Source: Sipunculus nudus | Lineage: Eukaryota; Annelida; Sipuncula; Golfingiida; Sipunculidae | Direction of reading: 5' to 3' | DNA length: 64,000 bases | Assembly (NCBI GenBank): GCA_026874595.1 | Contig: CM049309.1 | Span: 9,449,076-9,513,075, forward strand | Shown: in pieces, positions 1 to 44,000 of the stretch | How positions within the stretch are numbered: position 1 is the stretch's first letter | Layout: each line of letters begins with the position of its first letter | Position numbers and translations under genes: made by a program | Notes under the pieces: model-generated | The model's input: the letters and a program-made list of their open reading frames with translations, nothing else | Database searches by the model: none | What the model was told of the DNA's origin: nothing

Positions 1-122
1 GCTGGTTGGCAGATATATCAATTATGTATTTTATTTAATTCAATCCATTCACTTATTAGTTCCCTTTTTTGCCAAGGAGTATACTACTTGTGTATTTGTT
101 TTTGAACTCATGCCCCTCTCAC

Positions 123-31907
<31,785 letters not shown>

Positions 31908-32340
31908 GTCACCCAATATCTCCGGCAAGACCAATAAAGGTCTCTAGATTACGCGGAATTCCACCGTCTGTCTATCTGTATTCTTTTCACTGATGGTAAA
32001 ATGGCTGGCTGCAGCAACAGGAAGCAGTTTTTACATAATATTCGCACCGAGCTACATGGGAACATATGTGACCTTCAATTCATAAGTGGCGCTTGTACTG
32101 ATGAGGGTTCAATTTGGAATTTTAGGCAGGTTCATGATTACACAGTTAATTTGGCCATTGACTTTTTCGTAAATAATCATGTTTATATGTAAAATTATGT
32201 ATGACAATCTTTTTAAAGTTTTGATATTAATCAATTTATTATCAATAGGTTAAAAAATTGACAATAATAAGATACATTGTACCAGTGACCTTGATCCGGA
32301 CAATTTTCAAACATTTTATTAGTATTTGGTCCCCTTCCAA

Positions 32341-32414
32341 TTTTTTTTGTTTTCTTTCTTTTTCTTCCTTTCTTCCTTCCTTTTTCATCTTTCTTCCTTT
32401 CTTTCCTTTCTTCT
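32341..32414. repeat. Polypyrimidine (CTTT/TTCC) tract
   Basis: Seventy-odd bases that are almost purely T and C on the plus strand, in the divergent intergenic region. Confidence 0.9.
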
Positions 32415-33252
32415 CATTATTATCATCATCACAATTAATATATATAGAATTACTATATTAATTTTACTACTGGCACCACAATAATACTAATACTCTTATC
32501 ATTAGGACACCTTCATTATAATTACTATAGTAATCATATGTCACTAGTATTTATATACTATTACTTTTGCTTTCCTATGTTTCGACTTGGAAATAAGATA
32601 GGCCTAACTATAAGAATCGGAAATTAAACACGATCGATTTAAAATAACTGAGATGAATTGTTACATTTATAGATTAAAATCAAATTAAACAGTTTTTTTA
32701 TTTGCCTATTTTTACGACATGTACTCATGTGACTTTAGTCAAGTAATGATAATAGATTGAACATTAAAAGGACTTATTCAGATACCAGGCATGTTAAATA
32801 TTCTTGAAATATATGGTTCCCTCCTCAAAATATTATGGTACATGTATATGCCAAAGTTACCTTCTAAATTTCGTTGCTGACTGCTGTACACAGGTTTGAA
32901 TAAGCTTGCAAAAGGCCTTGCAAAAGTAGTTTCAAAACATCAACGTAAATAGCGCGAAAACCACCTGACGAATACAAAAATTCAAGCTTCCTGTTTTTTC
33001 TCTTTGCTTGAGAGTTGTAAGGCATGCGCAAGTTTGCATCTCTGGTTGCGCAGAATTCTGTGGTAAACAAGTGATTATGGACTGTATTTACTCACACACA
33101 GAACCATAACAACGTATAAAACAGATAGAGAGTCCGTGTGCTAGGATGGTTTAATTCACCCAAAATGAATGAATAGAGTGCGAGTTAATACAGACATTGT
33201 TACCGATGATTAGCTTCCTTTAAGCTACAGTATTGCTCTTTTGAACTAAATA

Positions 33253-33730
33253 TTAAAGGGGCCCATTCACCTAAACCTTCTGTAAAGAATTTATGTTATT
33301 TTTGACTTCCTTTGTGTATATATTAGTGATCAAAGGGTAATACTGGATATAAAAATTCTCATAACGCCTCTAGGAAGGATGTGTGAACTTTTTTATGAAC
33401 AACATGCATGTTTGTAAACACAGCTACGTTGGCAAATGGGAGAAACATGTAACCTAGGGTGTTAGGTTGCATTTATGCGGAAGTAGAAAGGTCACTTGTT
33501 GCAAAACGCAATTTGCAAAGCCCTGCCTTATTTGACTTGCCGCCAGATGCCCTATAGTTGAATTCATTTGGATTATTTTAGCCCCCACATATTATAAACA
33601 CGTTAATATAAACAAAACAAGAAGCCTGTGTGCGGTGATATCCACGCTTTCTGGCCTCTTTTTATATAAAGGCCCAAATGGTGTACTTTTGTTTTTAAGC
33701 AGATATAGGTGGTGATCGAGGCTCTTTTAA
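33253..33730. mobile_element. TTAA-flanked MITE, copy 2
   Basis: Starts TTAAAGGGGCCCATTCACCT and ends with the degenerate inverse ATAGGTGG...CTCTTTTAA. The interior matches copy 1 (5630-6094) in reverse. Lies in the shared intergenic region, about 0.9 kb upstream of CABLES. Confidence 0.7.
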
Positions 33731-34646
33731 GTGGGAGCCTGGACAATTTTTTTTATCATGTACGACTGATCATAGAAAACGTAAGTGCACAGGAAGAATA
33801 ATTTAATGAATCTCTGCCAAAAATGTTCAATTTAACGTGTGTTTGTACGTATGAATAATAAGAAACGACATACGTGGAAATGATAAAAAAAGATAGGATG
33901 TAACACATCTTATTCCCTCATCAGGTATACGTTCAGCTCATATTTCTTTCTTTTGTATACACCAAATGGAGGCAGTCGACGTTCGAAACTAAAGTAAACG
34001 GGATATTATATGTTTGTAAAAATCAGTATAGTAAAACAATGTTATGTAAGTCCTAGTTCTATCAGCAGAGTTAAAATTTTGAGTTATCTTTGATGAAGGA
34101 ATTATTTTAACTTTCTTTCAAGGCATATATTTTCGTGCAATCATGCAGTCAGGTTAAATATATGAAAATAATATAAAATTTATATTTTAAAAGGTTCAAA
34201 CCCAAACCCCTCGACTTCAGAGATTGCTATGTATAATAGACTTAACAGTAAAACGTGTGAAATTGCACATTATATCGGATATTTTTTCTTATTGCGTTGA
34301 AATCTAATAAATAAAGTTTAAAAGTTATGTGTGTGTGTGTTTTTTTTGTCTTATGTTAACGAAAATTAATGTATCTAAAAAAGGGCTGTGAATTTGATTT
34401 TTAAAAATGTTAACGGAGGTAAAATTGTTGGTAAAATTTATTAAATTGAATGATTTTTAGGTTGTAACATGGAATTAATATTACGGTAAAAACCATGATT
34501 AAGAAATACTGGCAGCTATTACACCTATTTTATAATAAATATAATAATGTTTCTTCTTAAACCCATCCGTGTGCCCAACAAGTGCGAGCCAAATAAAACG
34601 ACACATATTTAACGATATTTCGCTGTATAGCCATTGTAGCATTCAG

Positions 34647-35002
34647 ATGATGGCAACTCCGGTGAGGCGACACTACTCTCGCCGGAGGGTCGCTGCACTT
34701 AACTTTTTGTCAAATATATCGCTAGATGGAACACACAGGGATACGAACTATGCGATTTTTAACAAAAGAGGACTTTCCGGACTGAGAGACAGCAGAAAGC
34801 AGTTGGAAACGTGCGCAGAACCGCTAGGAAGCAAAGAAAACCTATCGGTAAACAATGCCGAGCAAGGTTCGACGGACAGCGTCCGTGACGGCCGACCGAG
34901 TGACCCGGAAACCTGTGACCTCAGCGAGGTGACAGCCCAAAAGACAGCTCTCGGGGCGTCAGAATTCCTGTCAACTGATGTGACAACCTGTAAACGGATA
35001 AG
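34647..35002 (+). CDS. CABLES: CABLES exon 1: start and N-terminal signature
   Basis: Tandem ATGs at 34647 and 34650; the second has the better context (A at -3, G at +4), so translation may start at either. An in-frame TAA at 34545 bounds the frame. Encodes [19 protein letters not shown] and [16 protein letters not shown], then a polar region. Donor ATAAG/GTAAGA, phase 2. Confidence 0.9.
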
Positions 35003-38000
35003 GTAAGACGCCATATTAAATCTAGTAATTTTCCACCGCACGTGGGTTATTGTATAATTTTGTTGTTATTCCTTATTTGCATGCCTTGGCCTTCTGGGCT
35101 CTGGGTGAGTCACCGCCCCTAGATCTGTCAAACTTGCGTCAATGAGTTTAAAGGTTGCTATGCCTGGTTTGTTGACAAACATATTGTGCGAGTTATCAAA
35201 GAAAAACAATCATGAAAGTTTGACAGTAAACAGCCAGTGTGGTTAAAGGTTTAAACAATAATAAATTCCAACTTTTACTGTGTTAACAAATATGCTATTC
35301 ATAAATGGCACAGATCCACTTTTGTCTTGGATAAGTGTATAAATTTTAAGTTGGACATATGCCAGATATGCCGTTCCAATTAAACCTTTAAGTTTGAATA
35401 ACCTCGTTGTTAGAGACTTAAATATTGATAAGCACTTTTATTATACATCATTAATAAACAGTGAATCAGATTAAAAAATCACCTTTTTTTGTACGTTAAA
35501 ATCATTTTAAACTTGAAAACACTTTCAATAGGTTTAGCCCCCATTTAGGTTAAAAGTAATACATTTTTTTACCTCAGTTCAGACAATGTTAAAATAGTCC
35601 TTTCTGAAATAACATTTCTTTACAATAAAGAAATTTCTTAATAAATTGCAATTAAATATTCTTACATGATATATTATGAAGATGGTTAGTAACAAGTAAT
35701 ATAACTTAAGTACCAAAACTTGAGGCTGACAGCTAATTAGATAAAGTAGAATTATTGTTATGTGGTAAGGTAAATCTAGACCTTAGCATTATGTATCGAT
35801 AAGAAATTGGCTTTTTTGCTTTTACAAAATGCATCATTTGAATGTATGTATAAGAGTAATATCATTATTAGGAAATCAGTTGGGCATTAAATTTAAATTA
35901 AAATATGGCAGTGCCCTTGTATTTTTATACTTACTTTCAGTTAAAAGACTCGGATGTCATGATTCCTGTAAAGTGTTTCATATATAAAGACATGTCAAAG
36001 TCATTTGGATGTGTTAGTAAAAAGCAGTTTTATTAAAGACAATACAGTAGAAAAGGCTTTGGAAAGTCACTCAAAAGTAATTAGACTATACAGTCGTGCT
36101 GTCATCTTTCATTTGCCAGTACCCCAGTTGGTGTCTTTACAATTTATTCTACCATTCAGTTACATGTTAGTATGGATGTGTTAGTAAAAAGCAGTTTTAT
36201 TAAAGACAATACAGTAGAAAAGGCTTGGGAAAGTCACTCAAAAGTAATTAGACTATACAGTCGTGCTGTCATCTTTCATTTGCCAGTACCCCAGTTGGTG
36301 TCTTTACAATTTATTCTACCATTGAGTTACATGTTAGCTTTAAGTGAATATGTTATTTCCAGTAAGTTAATTCAGATGTATGTTAAGTATGTTATATTTG
36401 TTTTAATATCATTTTGTCATTTAGTCTTGAGATGTATCCATTTATATAAAGAACATTGCAAAAACATGATATGACTGACATGAATTGAAAAGATCACAGT
36501 AGACCTCTGTGGTGGAATTTTTACTGCTTGTCTCCAAATCCCCTTTTATGATCATATCATGTTATTGTTGTTAAATTAATTTGAACCACTTATTATATGA
36601 TTTGTGATACATTCTTCAGTACAGTAACACCTGGTCATTGTATCTATATATATGTATATATGTCGAGGCCCAGATTAGAATCTGGCCCAATTTAAAACTG
36701 GGCGTGCCCAGATTAAAATTTTGATTTGGACCGGCCAAGATCAAAATTCTAATCTGGGCCAGACCAGTTTTAAACTGGGCCGGCCCAGATTAAAATTTTG
36801 ATCTGGGTCGGTCCAGATTAAAATCCTGTGGTGAAGACTTCAGGATTTAAATCTGGTCTGGACTGATTTTAAACTGGGCCAGCAGAGATTAGAATTTTGA
36901 TCTGGGCCGGTCAGGTTTGCAATCCTGTGGTGGACTGATTTTAAATTAGACCAGCTCATATCAGAATCCTAATCTACTCCTAGGCTGGCTTAAATTACAC
37001 TATATTTACCTAGCTTGCCTTTAATCAATTAAAAGAATTTGTAAGACATTGTAAGTCAATAATAACTAATATTTTATGAATTTATTTCATATTCTATGAA
37101 AATATCATTGGTTGGACTCCTCTCATATTTATTTTGTAATTTTACCTCTTATGTGAAATGTCTTAAATATAATTATAAAATAATCATGTTAAACATTGGT
37201 ATTTTACAGCTAAAAACTACAAATATAGCTTGCAGAACATGTGCATTAATTCAACAAACTAAAACAAAATTTAATCAATAATTATTAATATATATGTTAC
37301 ACAATGTTAAGCTTGTGATCCAAGACCTGTAAATTCAAAATTTTATTTGTTATTTAAAGTTATTTATCATATATCTCCCCCCAGTCACCCATTAAAAAAA
37401 TTGCACATATTGTAACATTGGACCTATAACTTCTAACATACATCATATTAAGGAAAGAAGGCCCTGAAACATCTATTAAGATACCTGAACTTAAGTCACT
37501 GAAATTAGGTGACTGAAATTTAGCAAAGAGAAAAATGTACATCTAATGTACCTAAATTAGGTTGATATTTGCTTATTGAATTATTAAACGATCATAATGT
37601 ATTTAGATAGAAGTGTGGGAACAATATTCACTAACTCGGCATTTTAACTATTGAAGGTAGAGAATATTTGGCCCAGATCAAAATTTTAATCTGGGCTGGC
37701 CCAGTTTAAAACTGGTCTGGCGGCTGTGACCCAGATCAGAATTATGATCTGGGCCGGTCCAAATCAAAATTTTGATCTGGGCTGGCCCAGTTTTAAATTG
37801 GGCCAGATTCTAATCTGGGCCTTGACATATATTTATATATATATATATATATATATATTTATCTTATCTGCAACAGGTCTTTGTTTTGATTGTGTTATGA
37901 TATGAAGATAGCATGTCACTGCATGCATTTGTCTTTTACTTTTAATTGCTCTCACTAATGCACTCAGTGAACAAGATAAAGGCATATATATCAGTTGTCT

Positions 38001-41000
38001 TATAATTTTTCATCATTTTATTGAGGATCAGGAAAGAAAAATATAGAATCGTTTATAGTGTGTGAAATGTGAAAATACTGGATAACCTTTAAAGTAAAAA
38101 TTGTGAAAATGTTTGCATAATAAATAAATCTGTGAGGACAACTCACATTTATGATAAATGGTAAATCATTATAATAAATATTTTTTATTCCATGTAGTTC
38201 ATTGATCACAATTTGAATTTTAATCAACATTAATTATGTATTCTAGAAATTTAGCAATGAAAGGCATTACCTTCCACCTTGAGCAATATTTAATCAATAT
38301 TTTAAAGTCACAAACATAGCTGTACCCTAGGTAACTTATCTGAAATTTAAATTCAAGCCATTGAAAATGCTTAAGTGAAAGAAACAAATGTCAGCCTTAT
38401 ACCAGGTGAGGTTTATGGATCTTACAAAATTGGCAGTCAAAATTTTAGTCCCAGTCAAGTTGTGGCCCCTACAAATGACTTGTCAGATTTCTGGTCATCA
38501 CATAATTAGCAGCCTGGGTTCTGGTCACTACAGAATGTGCATTCAAATTTCTGGTCACTACAGAATGTGCAATTAGAATTTTGGTAACTACAAAATGGGC
38601 AGTCAGGATTCTGGTCACTACAAAATGTGCAGTTATAATTTTGGTAACTACAAAATTGGCAGTCAGAGTTCTGTTCACTCCAGAATGGGCAATTAAAATG
38701 TAGGTCATTTCAAAATGGGTAGTTAGAATTCAAGCAAAATGAGCCATTAATTGACCCAACTCAAGATAACATGTAAGAGGTTCATTCTTTTACAGCAAAT
38801 CTGACCCCACCTCTTGATCTTTCCTGAAATAATATTAAGCATCATCAGTTATAAATTAAGCTATTCTAGGAATTTATATTATAATATAAACATATCTTAC
38901 ACAAAAGCTGTATTGATATGTTTCATCGTAATAATGTGTGTAACTTTTGTTAATGGAGCAACTTTAGACTTTACTTCACACTCAGTAAAATGTGATGCCT
39001 TTGTTGGTGTCCTGTACAAAGGTGATGCTACTTTTAGGACCAGGTCTTATTCAGGGGAGAAACCCGCTCTGAAAAGAAAGGTTCTGAGAACTCTGTCCAT
39101 ATCAGAAGATATATGTGAATCAGCTGAACTTGGAGGTGTTTCCAGTGCAGCATGTGAGTTTTGAGCACTTGTTTATTAAATTCTGTATCTCTTTTACAGA
39201 CAGATACACATGGTTAAAAATCCACAAAACACTCAAAGAGCACACACCTCCCCCAGCACACCACAAAATAATAAAAATTATATGAAAATATGAATAAGCC
39301 CATTCCAGAAATGCCCAGAAAATGTCATGAGAGGAATGTTGTGAACAAACTCACACATTAAGGGGGTGAATGCATACTCTCCTGGCAGAGGCAAAAATAT
39401 ACTGTCCATCGCTAAAAAAAATCAACTTACCCTTCCATCCTTCAGTCATCCTTTCACACAGTAATATAAAAATCAGCCCTATCAGATGCAACAAAACATG
39501 AAATTTTGAGATATCTCAAATTATGCAACAAATATGACATGTACTTAAAGATAAATGAACATTTCCTGCTTGAACCAGAACAATTCATTATTTTGTCAGT
39601 ATTTTGCCAAAAAAATTATTTTACATTGATTTTATTTGTGTATATTCCTTTTATATTCATTTTTCCTTTTACAAATAAGCTGATTAATTGATCCAGTATT
39701 AATATTTATAAAAAACGTTACAGTTACTTTTGGCAGGTAAAAGTGAAATAATCGACAGAGTCACAGGTCTTTTATTTGTAGTAACTTGGCACATTTCTTA
39801 AGATGCATGTCTGAATCTTACACTACACAGTGTCTGTCTCATATATATATATATTTATATATATATATCCAGTATAAATAATGAATTCTAGATGATGATA
39901 TTCATGATAATATGAGGACACACTCATGTCGCATGATTGTTTTCCATGACTTGAAACTGACACTGTTTCTTTTTTCAAGGTCTTCATTTTTCCTCCCAAG
40001 ATTAACACTGTTCTCCTGTCATTTTTCTGCTGTAATACTCATGCTTTGCGTTTTTGTGCCCTGTGTGGGGGGAGGGGGCATGGAGTAATTAATTATTCCC
40101 ATCTGCTGATTGATGAATTTTTCAAATGTGATGCATTATTGCAATAAAATATTCATTAGTATCCCTTCAGTTCTGGGTGAATGAGACACTAAATATTTGT
40201 CATTTTGGTTTGTTTGGTACATTTTCTGTTATTATGAAGTTATCTGTAATCATTACTGAAAATTGGTCATCTACATGTAAGAACTTATCAAAGGAAAAAA
40301 GAGTAAACTTTTCTCACCTTCAAATTTGATTAGGGGAACTGGTCTTAAAAAATTAAAAAACATATCTGGCTGAAGTTGTCTTGTGAGAAAGCTTGTTTGC
40401 TTTGCTGTCCAAGGGTCCCTAGTGTAAAAATATCATCAGTTCATTTTATAGAAACAGTTCTGTGATCTAAGAGGTGGAGCACAGGGCTCAAAGCTGGGAG
40501 GTTGTGAGTTCGAATCTCAGTCCAGCGGTGGTGAGATTTATCATGGTTAGTGCGCTGCAGGCTTAATGAGGAGACCATACCCCACAGTTGTGTTTCACTC
40601 ACAAACAAGTGCACACCAAGGACGAACAGTCGCTGGACACAGAGCCTGATTCATGCCAGGACAATCATATCACTGCCCTGTCACAGAGTTGGAAACCGGA
40701 ATGGAATTCTGCAGAAGCACAAAGTGCCTTGTTAAGCCAGCAGATAAAATAAAGGCAGTTGCCTCCACCCAAAAATCATTTTAGAAAAGCCTGCTATTAA
40801 AGGGACATTATCAGGAGCAATATTGTGCTTACTCTTTCACACTATCAGTTCAGTTTTGCTAAATACAAAAGTTTTGAGGTAAAACATCCCAGCACACAGT
40901 CTCAGTACCTCGCATACTGCTGTTTAACACCTTGTTATGGCTCTGCATGCTGGTAAACACAGTCCAAGTGTCTGTTTACCATAACAAGGCTGTGTGACCA

Positions 41001-44000
41001 GAGTTTGGAATGTGAGCCACTACACGCGAGGTTTTAGCCAGTGGGAACATGTATTACATTTTTAGGCCAAGTCACTCAGGGCATCTCATGATTGACACAT
41101 ATTAAGGCTAGGCGATGCATGCACTGAAATTATGTTTACACCTGTGATTGCGCCCAGTCCACTGTTTTTAACACTCATTTACAGGTGTGAGCAAACGCTT
41201 TCAGGGCAATATTTTGGCGGGTACAAATTTATTTTAAAGGGAAGAAGCTATTTTTCATGTTAATTCAACATGCTTTATAGGTGATTGGGCCCCTTTAATT
41301 TCATCTATTGAGAACATCAGTTGTCTCACTGAGCCAAATTATTTTTATTTTCTGATATCAGGACTGGTCATCATGTGTCATGAGGATCAGTTCATTACAC
41401 CACAACAAAATTTTAATAATTGACAAACAATTAAAAATTTTATTGAAGCATAATAGAGAACAACTTTGGTCAAGCCTGCAGAGATATTTGAAACAGCACA
41501 CATAGTCCATACCTCCACCAAGGCTACAAACAGAGTCCTCCTGCTCCCACATCAAATCTCAGTTAGTTAAAAAAAAATATCTCCTCCAGTTCCAAATTCA
41601 ACCTAACTGAAAATATTCATTGGACTACTCTATTTTGGTTTAAAGATCTTGAATACAAACAAAGAGATAGAAGACAGGATTAAAATATAACCTATTATAT
41701 CTTAACACTATTTAAACGAAGCAGGTAAAGGCTTGCACCTTTTGACAGGTGAACAATAAAGTGAATATATAAAAACACATCTTTCTATGAAATATTTAAA
41801 AATCTGATCTACTTTTTCAGTTATTTGATCTGTTTTTTTTTTTTTTTTTTTTTTGCTGTTTTTAACATATTTAGCAAAATTCACTTTTAAAATCCCTACC
41901 TGTTCATGAAAATTATTAAAAGATTGTTCAATAGATGATAATAATTTTATGGACTAAAAAAATGTAAATATACTAAAACATATAAATGTACTGTTTTTTC
42001 TTGCGGACTATCAAAAAAGTGAGATTTTTCCCGATATTTACCAATTTAAATGTGGGTACAATCTTGTGGCATTGTCATCATGTAGTTCTCACTCCATGAT
42101 TCAGTGCCTATTGGCCGTCGCGCACGCCAAACCTCCACATCCACATCAAATGGATCGGTGGACTCGAGTGGCAAAATGTGCAAAGAGGTGCGCTTTATCA
42201 AAGCGGAACAGTGCCGGTCACTGAGGAAGGGCAGGTAAGCTTTAACAGCATGAAAAGGTAGGATGCGTAACTAATGGCAACGGCATGAACTTCCTTCAGA
42301 GTGTGTTTACTGGATTTGATTTTCTGGTTGCTAAAAATGCACGGATTGTCACAATCTTCATCTATCATGAACTATTGTTTTTTCTGCATTTAGTATATTT
42401 AAAATGATATAGGTAATATTGATATGATGAAGAAATGCCATCCAAGTTCTAAAAGCGTCATCTGTTGTTTGGCCTGAGAGACATTGTAGATCTTAGCAAC
42501 CAAGAGGTGGTGCAGAGATCATGTAGTAGTCTTTATGAAAAGTTGTTAACCATCTATAGGTCTTAATGCAAATGTTCTAGTTAACTTTATGTCATAAAAT
42601 ATGGACCTCTGTGTGGACCCTTTTTGATAATTACACCAGTATTATTTAGAGTTTGAAAGCTCATAATTGTCTGTCAAAGCTTTTAATTGTTCCTTATTTA
42701 CATGTAAACCAAACCGTGTTATCCACTGGTTACCTGTATAGATTTTCTTAGATAATCCACAATATCATAAACTCAATGTTTGCTAGCTAAATGCACATGA
42801 TCTGTTAGCTTTTAATGTACATGGTCTCACTGATTCTTTGTTTTCTTACAGGGTGGTGTTTGTTTCAAACAGGAAGCATCCGTTTGCTGTATTTTCCTTC
42901 TTGCCGTACAACAAACGTTCACAGCATGGGACCAGTCTGTAAGTACTCCATATAAAGAGTGATTAAATCAGAAACTAAAGTGAATTATACTCCTCACACA
43001 GTGGTTATATGCTGTAATTGTCCCAGACATTGTATCATGTAACCATTGCTTGGTATGACAAGGTTCTCTGGGTAGGAACACCAGGAAGCACAGAAGTGTA
43101 CTCAGACCACTGAAAGAATGGTTTTGCATTGTGCATCCAATTCAAATATTAAACATGCGACACCCGCTCCCATTGGTCTGATAACATCCATTCTGGCATA
43201 GGGCAAAGAATCCGACCAATGAGAACTTGTGTCCCAGTGTACATCGTTATTGAATCATACAAACAGGGGGGAAGGGAGGGGGGGGGGGGGGGGTAACCTG
43301 AACAAGCCATTTATATTGGAATACAAATCCTGCCTGCTTTTGAACTACATGATTTAATGTTCAAGAACCATATTCCTTAACAAAAAAGAACTTTAGTACA
43401 AGATCAAGATCCTTTTCATTTTATGTTCAATAATCTATTGATTTTATGTTCTAGAACCCAATGATTATACCATCAAGGTTCTCGGATTTACTTAGCTGTT
43501 AATTCATTGTTATTTTTTGATAAAAAAACCTTTTGATTTGATTATTTTTATTAAAAATTAATACAGCGCCAAATTTATTTATAAAAAGCGCTAAGGCACT
43601 TTACATTGTGCTAAGAGTATAAAGTACAAATAAAGTACAAACAAAGGTTGCGTTAAAACCTTTCTAAAGTACAATAAAATATTTAAAAGTACTACAATAA
43701 GAAAGAACACAAGGTATAAAAGTATCTGTCAATTTGAGCTTCTCTGAATAAAGATGTCTTCAGTTTGGATTTGAAAATTGGCACAGTTTGACTGGGTCTG
43801 TGTTCAGAGGAAGAGCATTCCAGTTTCCATAATGAAGGTCCAGCGGCATAGAATGCTCTGTCACCTCACAAGGTCCTGTAAGTCCTTGGCCAATGCTAAT
43901 GTGTGGCTGTCAGCTGAGGTTTCTGTAGGTCTGTACAGATGGATCAGTTCTTTAAGATGTGCTGTGTTCTGTTGGCACTTAAAAGAGAGCAACAAAATTT

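Larger units (their letters stand above)
31908..34646. promoter_or_regulatory. Head-to-head intergenic region, MIB1 and CABLES promoters
   Basis: 2.7 kb between the divergent start codons must contain both promoters and 5' UTRs. I see no strong TATA box or CpG island; the CABLES-proximal part (34560-34700) is the more GC-rich. It also holds a C/T-rich tract (32341-32414), a TTAA-flanked MITE (33253-33730) and a short segment (33906-33985) resembling 54345-54405. No element position is claimed beyond this. Confidence 0.5.

Noticed and set aside
31908-31934. Extension of MIB1 by nine codons upstream of the ATG
   Set aside because: The extension would start at TTG and is preceded by an in-frame TAG; the ATG at 31907 with a good context is the natural start.
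32001-32192. 63-codon ATG frame on the plus strand, 94 bp from the MIB1 start, good Kozak context
   Set aside because: No recognisable motif, no splice-linked continuation and a length expected by chance. Kept only as a note because of its place in the divergent promoter region.
34569-34646. Extension of CABLES by 26 codons upstream
   Set aside because: It would start at GTG; there is no ATG between the upstream TAA (34545) and 34647.
36172-36474. 100-codon plus-strand frame
   Set aside because: Half of it is the second copy of a 167-bp duplication; the first copy is not open in the same way, and it lies in a CABLES intron.
38469-38708. Repetitive 79-codon minus-strand frame
   Set aside because: It is the translation of the 30-bp minisatellite; the period being divisible by three keeps the frame open.
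38395-38755. Array of ~30-bp repeats resembling a CRISPR
   Set aside because: Direct tandem minisatellite in a eukaryotic intron, without unique spacers of constant length or cas genes.
40450-40525. Possible tRNA gene
   Set aside because: A good B box and T arm are present but no acceptor stem pairs and the A box is poor; it is the head of a SINE.
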